Source: Streptomyces sp. CB02414
GTDB taxonomy: Bacteria; Actinomycetota; Actinomycetes; Streptomycetales; Streptomycetaceae
Direction: 5' to 3'
Length of the DNA: 64,000 nt
Assembly: GCF_001905385.1 (NCBI RefSeq)
Contig: NZ_LIPF01000008.1
Coordinates: 248,001-312,000, forward strand
Below the pieces are notes generated by a model, which had not been told where the DNA came from, did no database searches, and saw nothing but the letters and a program-made list of their open reading frames with translations. Below are positions 46,965 through 55,667 of the stretch, in pieces. The position numbers were made by a program, and so were the translations under genes. Numbering within the stretch: the stretch's first letter is position 1; each line of letters begins with the position of its first letter.

Positions 46965-47927
46965 TCAGGCGCTCCGCTGCAACTGCGGCAGCACCTTGGT
47001 GCGGTAGAAGTCGAAGAAGCCGCGCAGGTCGGGACCGATCTGGTTGACGTAGACCCGGTCGAAACCGGCGTCGGCGAACTGCCTGAGCTCCGCGACGTGC
47101 TCGTCCGCGTCGTCGCCGCAGACCCGGCTGTCCCGGACCATGTCCTCGGTGACCAGGGTCTGCGCCTGCTCGAAGTGCTTCGGTGACGGCAGCACCTGGC
47201 CCAGCTCGCCCGGCAGCAACTCGTTGGCCCACAGCCGGTGCACGGTCCGTACCGCCTCGTCCCGGTCGGTGTCGTAGCAGACCTTGGTGCCCCCGCTGAC
47301 CAGTTTCCCGCCGCCCCCGCCCTTGCGGTACTGCTCCACCATCGACGTGTCCGGCATCATCGTGATGTAGCCGTCGCCCACCCGCGAGGCGAGTTTGGTC
47401 GCCGCCGGTCCGAAGCCGGAGATGTCGATCGGGACGGGCTCGTCCGGAACGGTGTAGAGGCGGGCGTTCTCCACCGTGTAGTGCGTGCCGTGGTGGTTGA
47501 CCTCCTCGCCGGTGAACAGCCGGCGCATGATGAGGATGGCCTCCTCCAGCATCTCCAGGCGCACGTGCGCGGCCGGCCAGGCGTCCCCGAGGATGTGCTC
47601 GTTGAGCGCCTCCCCGGTGCCGACGCCGAGCCGGAAACGGCCGTCCGTCATCACCGCGCTGGTCGCCGCGGCCTGCGCCACCACCGCCGGGTGGATGCGC
47701 ACGGTCGGGCAGGTCACCGCCGTCTCGACGGGCAGGGACACCGCGTCGGACAGAGCGCCGATCACCGACCACACGAACGGGCTCTGCCCCTGCTCGCCGT
47801 TCCACGGGTGGTAGTGGTCCGAGATCCACAGTGCCTGGAACCCGGCCTGCTCGGCCATCCGCGCCTGCTCGATCAGCTCCGCGGGACCGTACTGCTCGCA
47901 CGAGAGGAAATAGCCGTACTCGGGCAT
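46965..47927 (-). CDS. LLM-class F420-dependent oxidoreductase
   Basis: 320-residue luciferase-like TIM barrel of the TIGR03557/FGD-like group: MPEYGYFLSCEQYGPAELIE, ALWISDHYHPWNGEQGQSPF, ETAVTCPTVRIHPAVVAQAA, GVGTGEALNEHILGDAWP and GFGPAATKLASRVGDGYI (parts quoted). Such enzymes use the deazaflavin F420, which Streptomyces make, to reduce or oxidise varied substrates. The His/Trp pattern near the N terminus resembles glucose-6-phosphate dehydrogenase (FGD), but the substrate is unproven. ATG 47927 has GGAGG nine bases upstream. Confidence 0.9.
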   Translation of the reverse strand: MPEYGYFLSCEQYGPAELIEQARMAEQAGFQALWISDHYHPWNGEQGQSPFVWSVIGALSDAVSLPVETAVTCPTVRIHPAVVAQAAATSAVMTDGRFRLGVGTGEALNEHILGDAWPAAHVRLEMLEEAILIMRRLFTGEEVNHHGTHYTVENARLYTVPDEPVPIDISGFGPAATKLASRVGDGYITMMPDTSMVEQYRKGGGGGKLVSGGTKVCYDTDRDEAVRTVHRLWANELLPGELGQVLPSPKHFEQAQTLVTEDMVRDSRVCGDDADEHVAELRQFADAGFDRVYVNQIGPDLRGFFDFYRTKVLPQLQRSA

Positions 47928-48086
47928 GTGGGGTTGCCTCCGGAACATGGGGCGGGTGGGTCCCGGGCCGAGTACCCGGGCGGACGGGGGGAAACCGGGG
48001 GCGGCGGCCGCCCGCCGGACGTTTGGGCACCCTGGTCAAGGGGACGCGGAAGGCTCCCGAGGTACGCGACAGCCCGGAGGCGAACC

Positions 48087-50234
48087 GTGAGCCGACCCCG
48101 CATCGTGATCGTCGGTGCCGGCTTCGCCGGGTACCGGACGGCCCGCACCCTGTCCCGGCTCACCCGGCACCAGGCCGACATCACCCTGCTCAACCCGACC
48201 GACTACTTCCTCTACCTGCCCCTGCTGCCACAGGTCGCCGCCGGAATCCTGGAACCGCGCCGGGTCAGCGTCTCCCTGTCCGGCACTCTGCCGCGCGTCC
48301 GGCTGGTGCTCGGCGAGGCCGACGACATCGACCTCGACGCGCGCACCGTGCACTACACCGACCCGGAGGGCGGTGGGGGCACCCTGTCCTACGACCGGCT
48401 GGTGCTCGCCGCGGGCAGCGTCAACAAGCTGCTGCCCATCCCCGGCGTGGCCGAGCACGCCCACGGCTTCCGCGGGCTGCCGGAGGCGCTGTATCTGCGC
48501 GACCACGTGACCCGGCAGGTGGAACTGGCGGCCGCGGCCGGCAACCGCGAGGAGTGCGCCGCCCGGTGCACCTTCGTCGTGGTCGGTGCGGGATACACCG
48601 GTACGGAGGTCGCCGCGCACGGCCAGATGTACACCGACGCCCAGGTGCGCAAGCATCCGATGCGCACCGGCATGCGGCCGCGCTGGATGCTGCTGGACGT
48701 GGCGGAACGGGTGCTGCCCGAGATGGACGAACGGCTCTCCCGCACCGCCGAGCGGGTGCTGCGGCAGCGGGGCGTCGACGTGCGGATGGGGACCTCCGTG
48801 AAGGAGGCCACGCACGACGGGGTTCTGCTGACCGACGGGACGACCGTGGACACCCGCACGCTGGTGTGGTGCGTGGGCGTGCGGCCCGACCCGCTGGTGG
48901 AGTCGCTGGGGCTGCCCATGGAACGCGGCCGGCTCCTCGTCGACCCGCACCTCCAGGTGCCGGGGCGGCCCGAGTTGTTCGCGTGCGGTGACGTGGCGGC
49001 CGTGCCGGACCTGAACCAGCCCGGCCAGTACACGCCGATGACCGCGCAGCACGCCTGGCGGCACGGCAAGGTCTGCGCCCAGAACGTCGCCGCGTCGCTC
49101 GGTATCGGCGGCGAGCGGCGGGCCTACCGCCACCGTGACATGGGGTTCGTGGTGGACCTGGGCGGCGCGAAGGCCGCCGCCAACCCGCTGGGGGTGCCGA
49201 TGTCCGGCCCGGCGGCGGGCGCGGTCACGCGGGGCTACCACCTCGCGGCGATGCCGGGCAACCGGGTGCGGGTGGCCGCGGACTGGCTGCTCGACGCGGT
49301 GCTGCCCCGGCAGGCGGTCCAGCTGGGCCTCGTGCGCTCCTGGTCCGTGCCCCTGGAGTCGGCGTCGCCGGAGGTGGCGCGGGTACCGGGGCGGCCGGAC
49401 GGCGAACCCGCCGGGACCCGGGCGGGCGAAGACCCGACCGTGCGGCGGTCCGAAACCGGCGCCGCGAAGGACGGGCCGGGTGGCGAGCCTGCGAAGGGGC
49501 AGCCGGGCGGTGAGCCTGCCAGGGCGCAGCCGGGTGGCGAGCCCGCGAAGAATCAGCCGGGTGGGGAACCTGCGAAGAACCAGCCGGGCGGTGAGCCGGC
49601 GAAGGCGCAGCCCGGTGGTGAGGCCGCAAAGGACCGGCCGGGTGGGAAGTCCGCGCAGGGACAGCCCGGTGGTGAGTCGGCCAAGGCGCAGCCGGGTGGT
49701 GAGCCTGCGAAGAATCAGCCGGGTGGTGAGCCTGCGAAGGGGCAGCCGGGCGGTGAGCCTGCGAAGGCGCAGCCCGGTGGTGAGTCGGCCAAGGCGCAGC
49801 CGGGTGGTGAGCCTGCGAAGAATCAGCCGGGTGGTGAGCCTGCCAAGAACCAGCCCGGTGGTGAGCCTGCGAAGAATCAGACCGGTGGGGAGACCGCGCC
49901 CAGGGCCCGCCCCGGTGGGGAGCCCGGGGAGCCCGCCGGGTCCCGTCCGGCCGCCCGCGCGCCCGGCGAGCCGCGGAAGGCGTCCAAGCCGTCCACCGCC
50001 CCCAAGCCCTCCGCCGTGGCCGAGCAGGCCGAGCGGGCCAAGCGGGCCAAGTCCTCCAGGGCTCCCGGCGCCACCCGGTCGCGGTCCCCCGGCACTCCCG
50101 CGCCGAGCCGTTCCGCTCGCCCGCCCGCCGACCCCGGACCCGAACCCCCGGCGAACCAGCCGCCCCCCGGACCCGACATCGCCCCCGGCCCCGTCAAGCG
50201 AACCGACGGCCGCGCCGCGGAAGGAGACTCATGA
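48087..50234 (+). CDS. NDH-2-type NAD(P)H dehydrogenase with long repeat tail
   Basis: Membrane-associated flavoprotein that passes electrons from NADH to quinone without proton pumping. Residues 1-~430 form the enzyme: FAD site VIVGAGFAGYRTARTL, NADH site FVVVGAGYTGTEVAAHG, and ELFACGDVAAVPD with the second FAD contact. Residues ~434-715 are low complexity: 15 consecutive nonapeptides of the type PGGEPAKNQ (464-598), then Pro/Lys/Arg/Ser-rich sequence. Typical NDH-2 proteins have about 400-460 residues, so the tail is extra. GTG 48087 has GGAGG six bases upstream. The stop overlaps transketolase by ATGA. Confidence 0.9.
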   Translation: MSRPRIVIVGAGFAGYRTARTLSRLTRHQADITLLNPTDYFLYLPLLPQVAAGILEPRRVSVSLSGTLPRVRLVLGEADDIDLDARTVHYTDPEGGGGTLSYDRLVLAAGSVNKLLPIPGVAEHAHGFRGLPEALYLRDHVTRQVELAAAAGNREECAARCTFVVVGAGYTGTEVAAHGQMYTDAQVRKHPMRTGMRPRWMLLDVAERVLPEMDERLSRTAERVLRQRGVDVRMGTSVKEATHDGVLLTDGTTVDTRTLVWCVGVRPDPLVESLGLPMERGRLLVDPHLQVPGRPELFACGDVAAVPDLNQPGQYTPMTAQHAWRHGKVCAQNVAASLGIGGERRAYRHRDMGFVVDLGGAKAAANPLGVPMSGPAAGAVTRGYHLAAMPGNRVRVAADWLLDAVLPRQAVQLGLVRSWSVPLESASPEVARVPGRPDGEPAGTRAGEDPTVRRSETGAAKDGPGGEPAKGQPGGEPARAQPGGEPAKNQPGGEPAKNQPGGEPAKAQPGGEAAKDRPGGKSAQGQPGGESAKAQPGGEPAKNQPGGEPAKGQPGGEPAKAQPGGESAKAQPGGEPAKNQPGGEPAKNQPGGEPAKNQTGGETAPRARPGGEPGEPAGSRPAARAPGEPRKASKPSTAPKPSAVAEQAERAKRAKSSRAPGATRSRSPGTPAPSRSARPPADPGPEPPANQPPPGPDIAPGPVKRTDGRAAEGDS
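49476..49880 (+). repeat. 15 x 27-bp in-frame tandem repeat in the NDH-2 gene
   Basis: Fifteen 27-base units encode PGGE(P/S/A)A(K/R/Q)xx, with xx most often NQ, AQ or GQ. Units 9-15 are nearly identical, units 6 and 7 the most diverged. Unit 16 (TGGETAPRA) begins decay. Length changes in multiples of nine residues would keep the frame. A short unit without spacers rules out CRISPR. Confidence 0.95.
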
Positions 50235-52078
50235 ACACCGGAGAACTCGTCGACCTCGGACAGCAGCTGCGCGTCGACAGCGTACGGACGTCCGCCGCCG
50301 CGGGCTCCGGGCACCCGACGTCCTCGATGTCCGCCGCGGACCTGATGGCCGTACTGCTCGCCAACCACCTCCGCTACGACTTCGAGCGCCCCGCCCACCC
50401 CGGCAACGACCGCTTCGTCCTCTCCAAGGGCCACGCCTCGCCCCTCCTCTACTCCGCCTACAAGGCGGCCGGCGCCATCGACGACGAGGAGCTGCTCACC
50501 TTCCGCAAGCTGGGCAGCCGCCTGGAGGGGCACCCCACCCCGCAGCGGCTGCCGTGGGTCGAGACGGCCACCGGGTCGCTCGGCCAGGGACTGCCCGTCG
50601 GCGTGGGGATCGCGCTGGCCGGCAAGCGGCTGGACCGCAGCGACTACCGCGTGTGGGTGCTGTGCGGCGACAGCGAGATGGCCGAGGGGTCGGTGTGGGA
50701 GGCCGCGGAGCACGCCGGGTACGAGCAGCTCGACAACCTCACCGTGATCGTCGACGTCAACCGGCTCGGCCAGCGCGGCCCGACCCGGCACGGCCATGAC
50801 CTCGACGCGTACGCGCGCCGGTTCAGGGCCTTCGGCTGGCACACCATCGAGATCGACGGCCACGACGTGGACGCCGTCGACCGCGCCTACGGCGAGGCCC
50901 TGTCCACCAAGGGCCAGCCCACGGCCGTCATCGCCCGCACCCTCAAGGGCAAGGGCGTCGAGGCCGTCGAGGACCGTGAGGGACAGCACGGCAAGCCGCT
51001 GCCGGAGGCAGAGGAGGCCATCGCGGAGCTGGGCGGCCCGCGCGACCTCACGGTCCGGGTTCAGGAGCCGCCCGCCGCCCGGGCGCTGCACTCGGCCGGC
51101 ACCGGGGAGATCGAACTGCCCCGCTACGACAAGGACGACGAGGTCGCCACCCGTAACGCCTTCGGCGAGGCGCTCGCCGCCCTCGGCACCGCCCGCGGCG
51201 ACGTCGTCGCCCTGGACGGCGAGGTCGGCGACTCCACGCGCGCCGAGTTCTTCGCCAAGGAACACCCCGAGCGGTACTTCGAGTGCTACATCGCCGAGCA
51301 GCAGATGGTCGCCACCGCGGTGGGGATGGCGGCGCGCGGCTGGGTGCCGTTCGCCACCTCGTTCGCCGCCTTCCTGACCCGGGCCTACGACTTCGTGCGC
51401 ATGGCGTCCGTCAGCGGCTCCGGCATCAACCTCGTCGGCTCCCACGCTGGCGTCGCGATCGGCCAGGACGGGCCCAGCCAGATGGGCCTGGAGGACATCG
51501 CGATGATGCGGGCCATCCACGGCTCGACCGTGCTGTACCCCTGCGACGCCAACCAGACCGCCCGGCTCGTCGCCGAGATGGCCGGCCTGGAGGGCATCCG
51601 CTACCTGCGCACCTCGCGCGGCGGCAGCAAGGTGATCTACGGCCCCGACGAGGAGTTCCCCGTCGGCGGCAGCAAGGTCCTGCGTTCCTCCGACCGCGAC
51701 CGGCTCACCGTCGTCGCGGCCGGTGTCACCGTGCACGAGGCGCTCGCCGCGGCCGACGCCCTGGCGCAGGACGGCATCGAGGTCCGGGTGATCGACCTCT
51801 ACTCGGTGAAGCCCGTCGACCGGGCCACCCTGCGCCGGGCCGCCGAGGAGACCGGCTGCCTGCTCACCGTGGAGGACCACCGCCGGGAGGGCGGCATCGG
51901 GGACGCGGTCCTCGACGCGTTCGCCGACGGGCGGCCCGTGCCCCGCCTGGTCCGGCTCGCCGTCGAGATGATGCCGGGCTCCGCGAGCCCGGCCGAGGAG
52001 CTGCACGCCGCGGGGATCGACGCCGAGTCCATCGAGGCGGCCGGACGGATGCTGGTGGAGCAGGCGATCGTCCCGTGA
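50231..52078 (+). CDS. Transketolase
   Basis: TPP-dependent transfer of two-carbon units between sugar phosphates in the pentose phosphate pathway. 615 residues, the shorter (animal/actinobacterial-type) form. Motifs: GSGHPTSSMSAADLMAVLL, FVLSKGHASPLLYSA, ETATGSLGQGLPVGVG, the TPP-binding GDSEMAEGSVWEAAEHAG to VDVN, and YIAEQQMVATAVGMAARG plus FVRMASVSGSGINLVGSHAG in the pyrimidine domain (parts). ATG overlaps the NDH-2 stop by 4 bases and the stop overlaps the LigD-like gene by 4 bases, so three unrelated enzymes are translationally linked. Other transketolase genes probably exist elsewhere in the genome. Confidence 0.93.
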   Translation: MNTGELVDLGQQLRVDSVRTSAAAGSGHPTSSMSAADLMAVLLANHLRYDFERPAHPGNDRFVLSKGHASPLLYSAYKAAGAIDDEELLTFRKLGSRLEGHPTPQRLPWVETATGSLGQGLPVGVGIALAGKRLDRSDYRVWVLCGDSEMAEGSVWEAAEHAGYEQLDNLTVIVDVNRLGQRGPTRHGHDLDAYARRFRAFGWHTIEIDGHDVDAVDRAYGEALSTKGQPTAVIARTLKGKGVEAVEDREGQHGKPLPEAEEAIAELGGPRDLTVRVQEPPAARALHSAGTGEIELPRYDKDDEVATRNAFGEALAALGTARGDVVALDGEVGDSTRAEFFAKEHPERYFECYIAEQQMVATAVGMAARGWVPFATSFAAFLTRAYDFVRMASVSGSGINLVGSHAGVAIGQDGPSQMGLEDIAMMRAIHGSTVLYPCDANQTARLVAEMAGLEGIRYLRTSRGGSKVIYGPDEEFPVGGSKVLRSSDRDRLTVVAAGVTVHEALAAADALAQDGIEVRVIDLYSVKPVDRATLRRAAEETGCLLTVEDHRREGGIGDAVLDAFADGRPVPRLVRLAVEMMPGSASPAEELHAAGIDAESIEAAGRMLVEQAIVP

Positions 52079-53004
52079 GCCGTGACGCCGTACGGACCGT
52101 CCGGGCCGGCCGGCGCACGGTGGAGGTGCACCGGCCGGACAAGGTGCTGTTCCCGAAGGGGGAGAGCGGCACCGACGCGTACACCAAGGCCGACCTCGTC
52201 GACTACTACCACTCCGTCGCCCCCTTCATGCTGCCGCACCTGCGGGGCCGTCCGCTGATGCTGGAGCGGCACCCGGACGGTGTGGACGGCCCCCGCTTCA
52301 TGCAGAAGAACACCCCGGAGCACTACCCGGACTGGATCGGCCGCGTGGAGGTGGGCAAGGAGGGCGGCACCGTCTGCCACACCGTCTGCGACGACACCGC
52401 CACCCTCCTCTACCTCGCCGACCAGGCCGCCCTCACCCTGCACCGCTGGCTGTCCCGGGCCGGGGACGTGGACCGGCCGGACCGTATGGTCTTCGACCTC
52501 GACCCGGCCGGCGACGACTTCCCGGCGGTCCGGGAGGCGGCCGGGCTGCTGGGCGAACTGCTCGACGAGCTGAAGCTGCCCTCGGCACTGATGACCACCG
52601 GATCCCGGGGGCTTCACGTGGTCGTTCCGCTGGCTGGCCGTCAGGACTTCGACGAGGTACGGGACTTTGCCCGGGACGTCGCCGACGTGCTGGCCGCCGA
52701 CCGGCCCGACCGTCTCACCACCGCCGCCCGGAAGAAGGACCGGGGCGACCGGCTCTACCTCGACATCCAGCGCAACGCCTACGCGCAGACCGCGGTCGCC
52801 CCCTTCACCGTGCGGGCCCTGCCCGGCGCCCCCGTCGCCACCCCGATCTCCTGGGACCAGTTGGACGACCCCGCGCTGCACGCCCGCCGCTGGACGATCG
52901 CCGACGCCGCCGACCAGGCACGCACCCGGCCCTGGGCCTCGATCGCCGGCCGCGCCCGGGATCTGGGTCCCGCCCGGCGGCGGCTGGACGCCCTGCGCGG
53001 CTGA
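52075..53004 (+). CDS. LigD-type DNA polymerase/primase (NHEJ polymerase)
   Basis: Stand-alone polymerase domain of the bacterial non-homologous end-joining system, which fills gaps with ribonucleotides before ligation by LigD/Ku partners. 309 residues: VHRPDKVLFPKGESGTDAYT, LVDYYHSVAPFMLPHLRGRP, catalytic acidic pair in VFDLDPAGDDFPAV, TTGSRGLHVVVPL, and DRLYLDIQRNAYAQTAVAPF (parts). No ligase or nuclease domain is fused, as is usual in Streptomyces where these are separate. GTG overlaps the transketolase stop. Ku and ligase genes are not in the window. Confidence 0.93.
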   Translation: MSRDAVRTVRAGRRTVEVHRPDKVLFPKGESGTDAYTKADLVDYYHSVAPFMLPHLRGRPLMLERHPDGVDGPRFMQKNTPEHYPDWIGRVEVGKEGGTVCHTVCDDTATLLYLADQAALTLHRWLSRAGDVDRPDRMVFDLDPAGDDFPAVREAAGLLGELLDELKLPSALMTTGSRGLHVVVPLAGRQDFDEVRDFARDVADVLAADRPDRLTTAARKKDRGDRLYLDIQRNAYAQTAVAPFTVRALPGAPVATPISWDQLDDPALHARRWTIADAADQARTRPWASIAGRARDLGPARRRLDALRG

Positions 53005-53105
53005 GCCCGGTCGCGGGCGGAGCGCGGGGGACGGGGGCGGGCACATGCGTGCGCCGGTACAGGTTTGGCGAACACTCTTGCGGCCACACGGAGGGGGAGG
53101 TGGCC

Positions 53106-53525
53106 ATGTCGAACACGAACAACACGTCCGAATCGCAAGGCTCACAGCGGAGTTCACAGAGCCCACAGAGCTCACGCAAATCACAAAAGCCACAGAAGTC
53201 ACATGACTCACAAGACTCGCAGGAGTCGCATGAGTCACACGAGTCACATGAGTCGCGTCGGCCCCGGCCGATGGAGGTGCTGCGTGAGGCACGCGCCCAA
53301 CTCGCGGAACTCACCGGCATGACCGCGGAGACCGTGTCGTCCTTCGAGCGTACGGAGGAAGGCTGGTCGCTGGAGGTCGAGGTGCTCGAGCTCGAGCGCG
53401 TGCCCGACACGATGAGCCTGATGGGGAGCTATCAGGTGGAGCTCGACTCCGAGGGGCAGCTCACGGGCTACCGCCGCGTCCGGCGTTACGAACGCGGCCG
53501 GGCCGACTCGCGCGGCGGCCGTTAG
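53106..53525 (+). CDS. gvpO: Gas vesicle protein GvpO with Ser/Gln/His-rich N-terminal extension
   Basis: First gene of the gas-vesicle operon. The conserved GvpO domain (~56-139; MEVLREARAQLAELTGMTAE, WSLEVEVLELERVPDTMSLM, YQVELDSEGQLTGYRRV) is an accessory factor for vesicle assembly. Residues 1-55 are low complexity (SQ, SH and ES repeats), coded by visibly AT-richer repetitive DNA. ATG 53106 has GGAGGGGGAGG upstream; the internal Met56 at 53271 is a possible shorter start. In halophilic archaea GvpO is required for vesicle formation; in Streptomyces its role is inferred. Confidence 0.92.
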   Translation: MSNTNNTSESQGSQRSSQSPQSSRKSQKPQKSHDSQDSQESHESHESHESRRPRPMEVLREARAQLAELTGMTAETVSSFERTEEGWSLEVEVLELERVPDTMSLMGSYQVELDSEGQLTGYRRVRRYERGRADSRGGR

Positions 53526-53577
53526 GCCGGACCGCACCCGCACCCACACCCACAGACAAGATGGAGGAACAGCTGGC

Positions 53578-54015
53578 ATGACTGTCGTACCGGCACAACA
53601 GACCGGCGGCGGAGGCGGCAGCAGCGGCCTTTACGACGTGCTTGAGCTTGTTCTGGACAGGGGGCTCGTCATCGACGCATTCGTGCGCGTCTCCCTGGTC
53701 GGCATCGAGATCCTGAAGATCGACGTCCGCGTCGTCGTCGCCAGCGTCGACACGTATCTGCGCTTCGCCGAGGCATGCAACCGGCTCGACCTGGAGGCCG
53801 GGCCCCGCAAGGACCCGGGGCTGCCCGACCTGGTCGGGGAGATGACCGAGTCCGGCGCCCGCGGCAAGTCCAAGGGGGCGCTGTCCGGCGCCGCCGAGAC
53901 CATCTCCGACGCGTTCAAGCAGGCCCGTGACGAGGGCGGCTCCGAACGCGAGACGGCGTCCCGTCCGCGCGCCCGCAAGGCCGCGCCCTCGCGCCGGAAG
54001 GAGGAGCAGGAGTGA
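53578..54015 (+). CDS. gvpA: Gas vesicle structural protein GvpA (C-terminally extended)
   Basis: Main shell protein family. The GvpA core spans ~17-75: SGLYDVLELVLDRGLVIDAF, VRVSLVGIEILKIDVRVVVA, SVDTYLRFAEACNRLDLE (parts), with the helix-strand-strand-helix pattern. The 145-residue length is about twice that of cyanobacterial GvpA; residues ~78-145 form a Lys/Arg/Glu-rich tail. The gvpO-gvpA order fits the Streptomyces cluster gvpOAFGYZJLSK known from memory. ATG 53578, stop overlapping gvpF by GTGA. Confidence 0.93.
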   Translation: MTVVPAQQTGGGGGSSGLYDVLELVLDRGLVIDAFVRVSLVGIEILKIDVRVVVASVDTYLRFAEACNRLDLEAGPRKDPGLPDLVGEMTESGARGKSKGALSGAAETISDAFKQARDEGGSERETASRPRARKAAPSRRKEEQE

Positions 54016-54785
54016 GTACGTACGTCTACGGCATCACCGCCGGCTCGCACGCCTCGCCGCCCGAGGAGCTGACCGGCGTCGGTGACCCGCCGTGCCGGGT
54101 GCGCGTCCTGAAGGCGGGCGAGCTGACGGCCGTGGTCAGCGACGCGCCCGAGGGGCTGCGTCCCAAGCGCCGGGAACTACTCGCCCACCAGAACGTGCTC
54201 AGCGAGGTGGGTGCGGCCGGCTGCGTGCTGCCCATGCGCTTCGGCAGCGTCGCCCCGGACGACGACGCGGTCACCGCCGTGCTCGCCGAGCGCGCGGAGC
54301 ACTACCGGGAACGCCTCGGTGCGTTGGACGGCCGGGTCGAGTACAACATCAAGGCCAACCACGTGGAGGAGGCCGTCCTGCACCACGTGATGGCCGAGAA
54401 CCCGGAGGTCCGCGCCCTCGCCGAGTCCAACCGGCAGCAGGGCGGCGGAAGTTACGAGAACAAGATCCAGCTCGGCGAGATGGTCGCGGCCGCGGTGAAG
54501 GGCAAGGAGGCGCAGGACGCCACGGCGCTGGAGCGCGCCCTGGAGCCCGCCGCCGACGCCGTGAGCACGGGCCCCGAGTCCACCGGCTGGCTGGCCAACG
54601 TGTCGTTCCTGGTGAACCGGGAGTCGGCCGAGGAGTTCCTGGCCGCCGTGGAGCGGGCCCGCGGGGACATGCCGCACCTGGAGGTGCGGGTGAACGGCCC
54701 GCTGCCGCCGTACAGCTTCGTCGAGCCCGGCCCCGCCGAGCCCGCGGGCACCGCGGCCGGCGGAATGGACGTCGGAACGGAGTGA
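54012..54785 (+). CDS. gvpF: Gas vesicle protein GvpF/GvpL family (GvpF)
   Basis: 257-residue assembly protein: STYVYGITAGSHASPPEEL, LTAVVSDAPEGLRPKRREL, HQNVLSEVGAAGCVLPMRFG and VEYNIKANHVEEAVLHHVM, ending with WLANVSFLVNRESAEEFLAA and PPYSFVEPG (parts). GvpF binds GvpA and is thought to keep it from aggregating or to nucleate vesicles. GTG start overlaps gvpA. A second family member, gvpL, is six genes downstream (57120). Confidence 0.92.
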   Translation: MSTYVYGITAGSHASPPEELTGVGDPPCRVRVLKAGELTAVVSDAPEGLRPKRRELLAHQNVLSEVGAAGCVLPMRFGSVAPDDDAVTAVLAERAEHYRERLGALDGRVEYNIKANHVEEAVLHHVMAENPEVRALAESNRQQGGGSYENKIQLGEMVAAAVKGKEAQDATALERALEPAADAVSTGPESTGWLANVSFLVNRESAEEFLAAVERARGDMPHLEVRVNGPLPPYSFVEPGPAEPAGTAAGGMDVGTE

Positions 54786-54789
54786 GGAC

Positions 54790-55053
54790 GTGGGACTGAT
54801 CTCGGAGGTCCTGCTGCTGCCGTTCGCCCCGGTGCGCGGCAGCGCCTGGGCCATCAGACAGGTGCTGAACGAGGCCGAGCGGATCTACTACGACCCCGCC
54901 ACGGTCCGAGCCGAACTGGCCCGCCTGGAAGAGCAGCTGGAGGCCGGTGAGATCACGGAGGAGGAGTTCGACCGACAGGAGGACGGGCTTCTGGACCGGC
55001 TGGAGATCGCTTCGCGCACGAGCGCGGGATTGGGCAACGGGACGGCACCATGA
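54790..55053 (+). CDS. gvpG: Gas vesicle protein GvpG
   Basis: 87 residues of the GvpG family: GLISEVLLLPFAPVRGSAWA at the N terminus, then a helix with ARLEEQLEAGEITEEEFDRQ and EDGLLDRLEIA. A small accessory protein needed for vesicle formation in other organisms. GTG 54790 follows gvpF by 4 bases; the stop overlaps gvpY (ATGA). Confidence 0.92.
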   Translation: MGLISEVLLLPFAPVRGSAWAIRQVLNEAERIYYDPATVRAELARLEEQLEAGEITEEEFDRQEDGLLDRLEIASRTSAGLGNGTAP

Positions 55054-55667
55054 ACCGAGTCGGACTGGGCCTCGCAGTAGGGGCCGGATATCTGCTGGGA
55101 CGCACGAAGAAGCTGAAACTCGCGGTCGCCGTGGGCACCATGGTGGCCGGCAAGAAGCTGAACCTGACTCCGAAGGGCATCGCGGAGCTGGTCAACTCGC
55201 AGCTCCAGAACAACCCCCAGTTCAAGGAGATCGGGGACCAGCTGCGCACCGATATGCAGGGCGTCGGCAAGGCGGCCTCCGGGGCGCTGGTCGAGCGGCA
55301 GATGGACGCGCTCGCCGACCGTCTGCACGGGCGCACGGCACAGGTCCGCGACCAGCTCTCGGGCGTGGCGTCGACGGTACCGGGTGCCGGCTCCGACGAC
55401 TCCTCCCGCGACTCCGAGGCCTCGGAGGACTCGGAGCCGTACGAGGAGGCCGACGAGCATGGGGAGCCCGGGGAGCGGAGCGAGCGAGCCCCGAAGAAGG
55501 CCCCGCCCCAGGCGCGCAAGGCGGCCAAGAAGGCGCCCGCCAAGAAGGCGGCGGCGAAGCGGGCCCAGCCCGCCCGGAAGGCGGCCGGCAAGAAGACCGC
55601 CGGAGCCAGGAGCGCCGCGCGCGGCGCCACCGGGAACCGACAGTCGAAGGGCGGTGGTGAGCGATGA
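55050..55667 (+). CDS. gvpY: GvpY: gas-vesicle-cluster protein with Lys/Ala-rich tail
   Basis: 205 residues. The N-terminal part (VGLGLAVGAGYLLGRTKKLK, VGTMVAGKKLNLTPKGIAEL) contains a glycine-rich hydrophobic segment and a helical region with NNPQFKEIGDQLRTDMQGVG. After an acidic linker (~120-150), residues ~155-205 are histone-H1-like: repeated KKAP, AKKAA and ARKAAGKK. The name follows the Streptomyces cluster order. Function is unknown. The basic tail could interact with the acidic tail of GvpZ coded by the next gene. ATG and TGA overlap both neighbours by 4 bases. Confidence 0.85.
   Translation: MNRVGLGLAVGAGYLLGRTKKLKLAVAVGTMVAGKKLNLTPKGIAELVNSQLQNNPQFKEIGDQLRTDMQGVGKAASGALVERQMDALADRLHGRTAQVRDQLSGVASTVPGAGSDDSSRDSEASEDSEPYEEADEHGEPGERSERAPKKAPPQARKAAKKAPAKKAAAKRAQPARKAAGKKTAGARSAARGATGNRQSKGGGER

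Noticed and set aside
49476-49880. CRISPR-like regular repeats
   Set aside because: 27-base units abut without spacers and translate as a repeated nonapeptide in frame with the NDH-2 gene.
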